DNA from: Taxillus chinensis
Lineage: Eukaryota; Streptophyta; Magnoliopsida; Santalales; Loranthaceae
Length of the DNA: 64,000 nt
Direction of reading: 5' to 3'
NCBI GenBank assembly: GCA_023512835.1
Contig: CM042091.1
Location: 50,185,158 to 50,249,157, forward strand
The position numbers and the translations under genes are program-made. Below, piece by piece: positions 57,481 through 64,000 of this stretch; positions within the stretch are counted from its first letter, which is position 1; every line of letters begins with the position of its first letter. The notes beneath the pieces are model-generated. The model saw nothing but the letters and a program-made list of their open reading frames with translations, was not told the origin of the DNA and did no database searches.

Positions 57481-59244
57481 ATGGTGCGTACAAGGAGGAC
57501 TGGCCAGGAGGAGGTGCACTCACCTAGTGCTGATAGCCAACCTGAAGAGGAGATACTCTTGGGGCATGCTCTTGATATGCAAGCTTTGGAGGCTTCAGAG
57601 CTGAGCTGGGCTAGAGAGGTAGCTCTTAAAATTCAAAATCTGGGATTACAAAGGTTAGTATCTGCCCAGCCAGCTATTTCCTACTCTGCTCTACAAGAAT
57701 TCTATGCATCTGTCTCTGGGAGTGAGGATGAACTGATAGGGGTCGTGCAAGGGGTTTATGTCAGAATTACCCCTGAAATTATTAGACATTGCTTTAACCT
57801 CCCTGCACCCAGTGATAGCTTTCCTCAGCTAAGCCTAGGAGAATTTGGTACTGCATGCAACTATGCTAGAAAATTTCAAAGTCGAAGGCAGTATACCAAG
57901 AATGGTTTTGTTGGAAAATTTAGATGCCTAGCATACCTGGTAGGAAAATGCTTATTGATTCAGACCAGTGGGATAGATAGTGTGCCTAAGCCACACCTGG
58001 AGTTCATTTATAGCATTGATCATATGTTAAATGTGGATTGGGCCACTACCATTTTTAAATGGTGGAAGAAAAACTTCTCAAAGCAGATAAATGGCAGACT
58101 TTTGTGTGTGATATTTCAAAGCATGCCTGCTTTGCATTTTTCCTCCATGGAGAGCATCACTTTTCCTTCTCACTGGGTGTTAAGAGTATTACATGCTGAA
58201 GGAGGTTTGGGAATCAATACCAGAGGTCATTGGGCAACAAATGTTTCTCCTCCATCACAGCCCGCTAGGCACAGTGTTCATGTGGAGCGATCCACTGACT
58301 TTGCAAGGGAGACCTCTCCTCATTTGGATCAAAGGAAGCAGACTCTATACAGACTCACTGCCATGTACATGCGGTTCAATGTACACAACGAAGATATTTT
58401 CAATTTCTTTCAAGGCATTAGTGGGCAGGTGGTGAGCGAAGTGGAGGTCATCAATTGGGCAATCACTAATGGGCACATCACTAGTGCCCAATTTGAGGAA
58501 TTAATGGTCCTCATCTCTAGAGACCAACAAGCTACTTCACAACCTAGAACCAGAGCATGGGAGGCCCCAGACATAGCTGCTCATGCATCTCCTAGAGCAT
58601 GGGAAGCCCCAGAAGCTCCTCCTACTGCATCTACCGAAGCTTGGAGGCAAGAAACACAGCAGCTTAGGGAGGAAAATGCCAGAACCCAGCGCGAGGTGGA
58701 AGCCCTGAGGAAGGACAATAAAGAAGTCAAAGGCCTCCTAGGCAAAATCTGGAAGGCCTTGAGCAAGAGGAAAGCATCAAAACGTTCTCCTAGAGTGGAG
58801 ATATCTGATGAAGAACCCTCTCCATCCCCCCGAAGATTCTTATCCAGCCCAAGCAAATCCACCTCCACCAGAACCTTCGGCTCGGCCATCCTACTATCAC
58901 CCGAGAGGAGGGAGAGCCGGCAACAGGGTATTCACCCTTCCGGCCTCAAGAGGAGACAAAGCCAGCAGAAGGGTATTCACCCTTCAGGCCTTTTACCGAT
59001 CCCCGCATATTCTCAGGCTCTTGTGCTCGCTATACTTCCTGTCTCTTGGGGTGCATACATGCCTGCTGAACCTGAAGATCTTCTTGGCCCTCCTATCCAT
59101 TTAATCATTAATCCAGCTTTATCATCTGACGAGAGCCAAGCAGCATTTGAAGAGTTCATCAATTCCACTGTTCAGAGGGCTTGCTTTATACGGGATAATG
59201 ATATCTTCACCCCTTTTAGCCTAAAGAGGATCTCGAGAGAATGA
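57481..59244 (+). pseudogene. Athila-2 ORF3, N-terminal and central parts
   Basis: The ATG at 57481 gives an open frame of 587 codons. Residues about 65-235 form the plant-transposon-type domain (VYVRITPEIIRHCFNLP, GKFRCLAYLVGKCLLI, IDSVP, VDWATT, NGRLL, LHF, ITFP). Residues about 375-440 are charged and heptad-like, a likely coiled coil (TEAWRQETQQLREENARTQ). Next is a Pro/Ser-rich linker in which the frame slips relative to Athila-1 (about 58830-59000). The frame closes after IRDND and the C48-like part starts at 59254 in another frame. This is the position of the env-like gene of Athila. I see no signal peptide or membrane anchor. Confidence 0.82.
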
Positions 59245-59253
59245 ATATCTCTA

Positions 59254-59830
59254 TTGCGACGAGATAGACCTCTTTGCAGGACCATGCGCTATATAGTGGA
59301 GGCCGAGCCTCATAACTACCCATTAGCTCGGTTCACTTCCATCATGCTGTCCGAGATATTCAATCAACCCTTGTCCGAAGCGGTGTGGCGCCAACGCATC
59401 AATGGTGAGAATGAAGGGCACCACCCTTGGCATGGTATGCATGAGGTGCTGATTCCGGTGCACATTGACCGCCACTATGTATTGGTCCGTTTGAATCTGG
59501 ATGTAGGACATGCCGTGTTATATGACCCAAGCCAAGGCGAAGGATTTGCCAGACGGAAAAGACAGTTAGTGCATGGGTTCATCAAACGAATCAAAGCGGC
59601 GATGATCAAAGAAGGCTTATTGGCAGACAAGCTACCTCTTATTCACTGCAACGAAATGGAAATCCCTCACGGCCGACCAATTCAGTTGTGGGATCTTTGT
59701 TTGCTACTCCATGGTGGCATATTTGCAAGGGGAAGAAGTGCGTGGCGAGACGTCAGTTGACTTTGTGGCTCAGGTGCGACGAATGGTGGCCAATGTCATC
59801 TACTATTACAGCTTGCCAAACCAAGGGTAA
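59254..59830 (+). pseudogene. Athila-2 ORF3 C-terminal C48 (Ulp1/SENP)-like cysteine protease domain
   Basis: The open segment from 59254 has EVLIPVHIDRHYVLVRLNL (His at residue 74) and AVLYDPSQGEG (Asp at residue 91). The 17-residue spacing equals that of His and Asp in yeast Ulp1 and human SENP2. About 55 residues later, in a neighbouring frame after a shift near 59660, the sequence reads DQFSCGIFVCYSM, like the DCGVFVC nucleophile motif. The stop is at 59828-59830. Ulp1-family enzymes cleave ubiquitin-like proteins; the substrate here is unknown. The frameshift and the break from the N-terminal part mean no intact protein is made. Fold and family are inferred from motifs only. Confidence 0.75.
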
Positions 59831-61415
59831 GTGTTTTTCCTACTCCCTATTTTATGCCATGAGGACATAGCATATTTTAAGTGTGGTGTATGGGGAGTGA
59901 CTTGAGCCACTTGCTTGTCTTTTATGTTGTGATTGCATATTTATTTATAATTTTATCTTAGATAGTTTGTTAGTCATTTATTTAAAAAAAAACTATTTTT
60001 AGTTGCATGATTGTTTGAGTTGTTTGCTTGAATGATTTGCTTGTGGAGGCATGGATATTAAGTATGCAATTTTGGCTTAAAATTTAATTTATTTTTTTTT
60101 GCCACATTAGTATCATGTTGTGATAAGGGTATTAAAGTAGTTAAAATGTGCTCTGAATTGGTTTAATCATGTCTTTATCTTTTGAATGATATCACCACGT
60201 TTTTGGAGCCGAGTTTTGAATATTAGCTGAGCATGAAATGCTATAATAGACCTAAGTAACCCTTAAAGTTGAGTGAAAAAGAAATGAAAAATGAGAATAG
60301 CTTCTTTTTAGCCCTTGAGTGACATTTATGGTTTTTGGGTAATAGTTTGATTTGCTACTCTTCTTGCATTCAACATTGGTTATTTAATGGTAGGAGTCAA
60401 GTAAGCATGTGATTACTTATTAGTGCTCGGTGTTTGGTGTTTAGTTAGGGTGCAAGACCTCTAAGTCATTGGACTGTCTTTGCATCCTTTTCTTTATTTT
60501 GAGATATTATTGGAAAAGGTTGTGATATAGAATGTGAAAAAGCCATCACTTAATTGGAAAATGGGATGTGAAACATCAATGAATTTCTGTCTCTCCTTAT
60601 GTAGCAAAATGGCAAGGGGTATGCATTGGAAAAATCAGTCTTATTTATGTGTTATGTGAGTAAAAAAAAAAGAGTGAATAATCCATCAAGGGAGAGCATA
60701 AAATGCAACCTTGTAAGGTTATTACTAAAAAAAAAAGAGATAGAAAAGAAAAGAAAGATTCAGAATAAAAGCCACACTGGCTTGATGTTTATGTGTGATT
60801 GTTTAGATTTGTAGCCACATTGGCTCAGTTTTGTTTATTTGAGAGTGTTGAGCTCAATTCTTTAGCTCATGTTTTGTTTATTCAGTTATTAGAATAGAGT
60901 GTGAGTTTATTGAGTTTAGTCTAGAGTGTGAGTTCAAATAAAGTAGAATAGAGAGTGTGTTTTCTTTGATGAGCACAATAGGGAACTCTCATGATTGCTT
61001 GGCAAGTACTTAATCAATAGCTGATGGCGAGTGTAGAGATAGAGTTTTCCATCCATTGTTCATTGATAGGTATTGGGCTTGAGAATTATTATATTTGAGT
61101 GAGGCTGCTTATCCTTGGTAAGAACTTAAAGGGAAACTAGGTGCTATTTTATCATGGATTGCTTGCTCATATCTGAAATTTAAGTGGTGATATTGCATGG
61201 TTGTTGGACTAGGGATATGGACATGAATGAACTAAGTTACGACTCATTTTGATGCTTAAATTCCCATTTCATCATGATAAAGTTGCATGCTTAGGAAACC
61301 ATGATTCTCCTTGATTGTTATTTTATTTTTCTTCCGTTTGACGCGTGTTTATTTTATTTTTGTATGTTTGTATATTTTTGCTTGAGGACAAGCAATGGTT
61401 CAAGTGTGGTGTATT
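59831..61415 (+). other. Athila-2 3' non-coding region
   Basis: About 1.6 kb without a supported ORF. A motif of about 32 bp (TGAGGACA, AGCA, AAGTGTGGTGTAT) stands at its start (59860-59891) and at its end (61383-61413), the latter touching the 3' LTR in the polypurine-tract position. In between the sequence is AT-rich with A and T runs. Confidence 0.8.
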
Positions 61416-62913
61416 TGATAATGTGCATTTTATGCCGTTATTCTAGTGTTTATTTAGGATGTTTAAGAGTATGATTAGAGCCTTATTGCTTCATATATCA
61501 TATATATTTTCTCTAACCACTAGGAATATGCTATTTGCAAATACATGCGTTTTTAAGTTGTTTTGGCAGATTTTGGACCTCACTTTTGACATAGTAGATG
61601 GCCTCAAACAATTGGCATGCAAGAACAAAAGTTTCTTAGAATGATGTCCTCTACCTACCACAGAAATTTCAGAGCATTTGGAGCTGCACGTGAATTCACC
61701 CATTTCACGTGCAAGCCTATTTTTGCCTCTCAGGCCTCTACAGGATGCAAGGAAGCTTGGGGAGAAGTTTGAGCTGATTTGGAGTTGCACGTGAATTCAC
61801 CATATCACGTGCAAATTGGCGTGCAGAGATATTTTTGGACCGATCCTATCGTTTTTCCATGCCGATCATTTGTTTTCGAAGGCCCATGTCCAAATTGTGG
61901 ATGGAAGATAGAGATTTTAATGTTTCGAGTGTCACTTATCAAAACTACGCCGTTTTGATAGATGGGCTAGGGTACACACCTCAAAGCCCATCCAAACTCT
62001 ATAAATAAGAGCTCCACGCCCTCTGCTTTGTATCCTAGACCCCCTACACGTTTTTAGAGAGAGAGAGAGGCTCCACGACTTGGAGGTTGTTCCTTGACCT
62101 AGGAGAGCAGCCGTCGCAGCCGTCGTCGCGGATTTTGGAGCCTGGATTTGAAGCTTTGCTGTGCGCGTGGATAAGAAGAAGATGTTGAGCTTTTCTGCTT
62201 TGTGTTTGCTTGTAATCATGCATGAGTAGTTCTTATAATCTAGGGGAGCAATGTAGCCCCCTTATTGCTTTGCTGTGTTTATGAATATTGGGTTTGGATG
62301 ATTGAGTTTTGCATGTTTTATGAATCTGTTCTCAAATTCTATCTTTGGATGTACACCTTGGTATTCTTAGCCCTAGTCTAGGGCGGATTGAGATTCATAA
62401 CTTATTTGTAATTGGTGTGATCATTATCCTTTTGCAAGTATGATTTATTGGCTTTGCATGTTTGTGTGTTTAGATGACCATTCTGGCATACAACTCTTAA
62501 AAGGACCTCAATGACCATTTGTTGTCCTTGGCTTATGTTTAGCATGTTTTCAATCAGACAATCCTAATATCATGAACCAATAGAGATAACATAGGGAGGT
62601 GAAATTGTGACCCTAGATGCTTTTAATCCTTGAATCTTAATCCTAAAATCAATTTACTTTCTTTGTTTATTCAGAAAACCAAATAAAAATTGGATCTTTA
62701 GTTTAAAAAAGAAAACTTTTTGCGAAGACATTTTATAGAACAATAGTAATTGGGTGTTTTGATTTGAGAACTAGAAAACTAGGCTAATCCCTGTAGGTTC
62801 GACCCCTTGCTTGCTGCTATTCTTTTAGTGCAAACTTAGGGAATTTATTATCTTGAAGAGAGATTTAACGACATTAGCTAGCTCTTTTAGAGAGGCTAAT
62901 AATCTGTCTGTCA
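61416..62913 (+). repeat. 3' LTR of Athila-2
   Basis: Same length as the 5' LTR (1498 bp), with scattered substitutions. The palindrome is at 61938-61959. The right edge abuts TTTAC at 62914-62918. Confidence 0.94.
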
Positions 62914-62918
62914 TTTAC

Positions 62919-64000
62919 ATACCTAGGAATGGAGATTTAACTGAATAACTGGGCTATGAGATGAAACTAGGATGAAAACAATCAACAGATCGCATTTGGA
63001 GAACTACTCGAGGCTCGAGCCATGAACCAACCTCGAGCTAGGAGCTTCGAGCAAAATGGAGTGTCAAGCAAGCTCGAGCTAAGCCTCGAGCATGGTGCCT
63101 CGAGTAGAGGTTTGTTTGTTGTTTAAGGCTAGTGGTGTCGAGCATCGAGCAAGAGCATCAAGCGTCGAGCACAAGTCTCGAGCAGTTAGGCAATTTTGTT
63201 TTGTGCAGTCGACTAGTGGTCCAAAAGCTTTATAACTCCCATTTTGGAGTTTATAACTTATGCCTTTTTAAGGATACTAGATATTGGTGTTTGATTGGCA
63301 TAGCATGCTAGATATTGTGAATACGGTTCTGGATTTAGCTCTTCTTAATTTTCAGGGGCTGGAGGGTGGCTATTTTGTTGGTATTCAGTGGTTGAACTAG
63401 TATATTTAACAATTGAGCTTGTGTTGGCAGGTGTCTATGAACTTTTGAACTGAGGTACCTTTGAGTGGGTTTGACCCTTGAGTTGGGTGTAGCAGGTTGA
63501 GGCTTGGTGAGCTGATATTGTACCCTATTGGGTGAGGCTATTAGGTTGTTGTGAGATAGGCTAATGCCTAGGTTGAGTTGTTGAGCTCATGGTGCTAAGG
63601 CTGAGTGCCCTGAGCTGAGATCTTGTTGAGGATCGTGGATAAGCTATCCTGATGTGGACAGGATGCATTCTGATGTTGTATCTAGGCTGAGTCCTGATGT
63701 TGTGCACACTACCCAGCATAAGTGCACTGAGCATGTAGTATAGACTTCTGTATTGTGTATTGTAGAGTAGTGTGGGGTTATGGGGTCACCTACTAAGCTT
63801 ATGGCTTATCCCTACTTTGTTGTTTATCCTTTTTAAGTTCAACCCGAGACTAGTGGAGGTCTCTTTCCCAAGAGGACGTGCCCACTACCCTTATGTATGA
63901 TAGCATATTGTATTATGTATTGTTTATTTGTTATCTCACAGACATAACTCTGTGATATGATGTATGTATGATTGTTTGACATATTATATGCATGATGATA
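62919..64000. other. Unidentified sequence right of Athila-2
   Basis: No ORF of note. A TCGAGC-rich array occupies 63005-63190. A short inverted repeat TCACAGA/TCTGTGA lies near 63936-63955. The repeated GAGTTG, GAGGCT and GAGCTGA words around 63450-63640 suggest an old repetitive element, perhaps the interior of a long LTR, but I cannot identify it. Confidence 0.6.
63005..63190. repeat. TCGAGC-rich array
   Basis: About fourteen CTCGAGC, TTCGAGC or GTCGAGC words occur in 185 bases with spacing of roughly 8-20 bases. Several contain the 6-bp palindrome CTCGAG. Confidence 0.85.

Larger units (their letters stand above)
49566..62913 (+). mobile_element. Athila-type Gypsy retrotransposon, copy 2
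   Basis: Two LTRs of exactly 1498 bp (49566-51063 and 61416-62913) flank an internal region in the same order as Athila-1. The target duplication TTTAC is at 49561-49565 and 62914-62918. The total of 13,348 bp is almost identical to Athila-1 without its insertion. The LTR pair differs at scattered positions, and pol and ORF3 carry stops and frameshifts, so it is not autonomous now. It is the better-preserved copy and the reference for reading Athila-1. Confidence 0.95.

Noticed and set aside
57481..59830. A retroviral envelope protein in Athila ORF3
   Set aside because: The position is that of the env-like gene, but I see no signal peptide, cleavage site or membrane anchor; the visible domains are intracellular in type.

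Overview
This window looks like plant nuclear DNA, most likely from a flowering plant with a repeat-rich genome. I found no host gene, rRNA, tRNA or CRISPR array. Nearly all of it is LTR retrotransposons inserted into one another. Evidence for a plant comes from a SIRE/Maximus-type Copia element (initiator-Met tRNA primer site, extra ORF after pol), two Athila-type Gypsy elements (Asp-tRNA-like primer site, FMDD reverse transcriptase, DLGA protease) and a chromovirus with a chromodomain-like tail.

Layout. (1) 1-44563, minus strand: Copia element A. Its 3' LTR is cut by the window start and its 5' LTR lies in three pieces (29540-29570, 34348-34860, 43873-44563). Four elements sit directly inside it: Athila-1 (2474-18340, minus, in the third ORF, TSD GTGGG), a 2.7-kb probable solo LTR (26467-29145, in gag, TSD ATCGT), a defective non-autonomous Gypsy element (29571-34342, minus, in the LTR, flanked by GGTGA) and a chromovirus (34861-43867, plus, in the same LTR, TSD CATCG). 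Athila-1 in turn carries a 2.5-kb probable solo LTR in its integrase (9408-11927, TSD AAAGA). (2) 44564-47951, minus: 5' LTR and gag of an older Copia, B, into which A probably inserted. (3) 47952-49281: two very small LTR elements (TRIM-like) meeting head to head. (4) 49566-62913, plus: Athila-2, with LTRs of exactly 1498 bp each and TSD TTTAC. (5) 49282-49565 and 62919-64000: unidentified sequence interrupted by Athila-2, the right part holding a TCGAGC-rich array.

How the parts work. Each autonomous element follows the usual order: LTR promoter, primer site, gag, protease, RT/RNase H and integrase (order differs in Copia), then polypurine tract and LTR. Almost every ORF has stops or frameshifts, so the elements look dead. 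The most unusual content is in the third ORF. In both Athila copies it encodes an N-terminal domain that matches, without gaps over 87 residues, the third ORF of the unrelated Copia A. It ends in a C48 (Ulp1/SENP)-like cysteine-protease domain with His, Asp and Cys signatures at the expected spacing. This ORF is preceded by its own G-box-rich, TATA-containing region that resembles the LTR promoters. The U3 promoters of Athila, the chromovirus and the non-autonomous Gypsy also share a module of G-boxes and a 22-bp imperfect palindrome.
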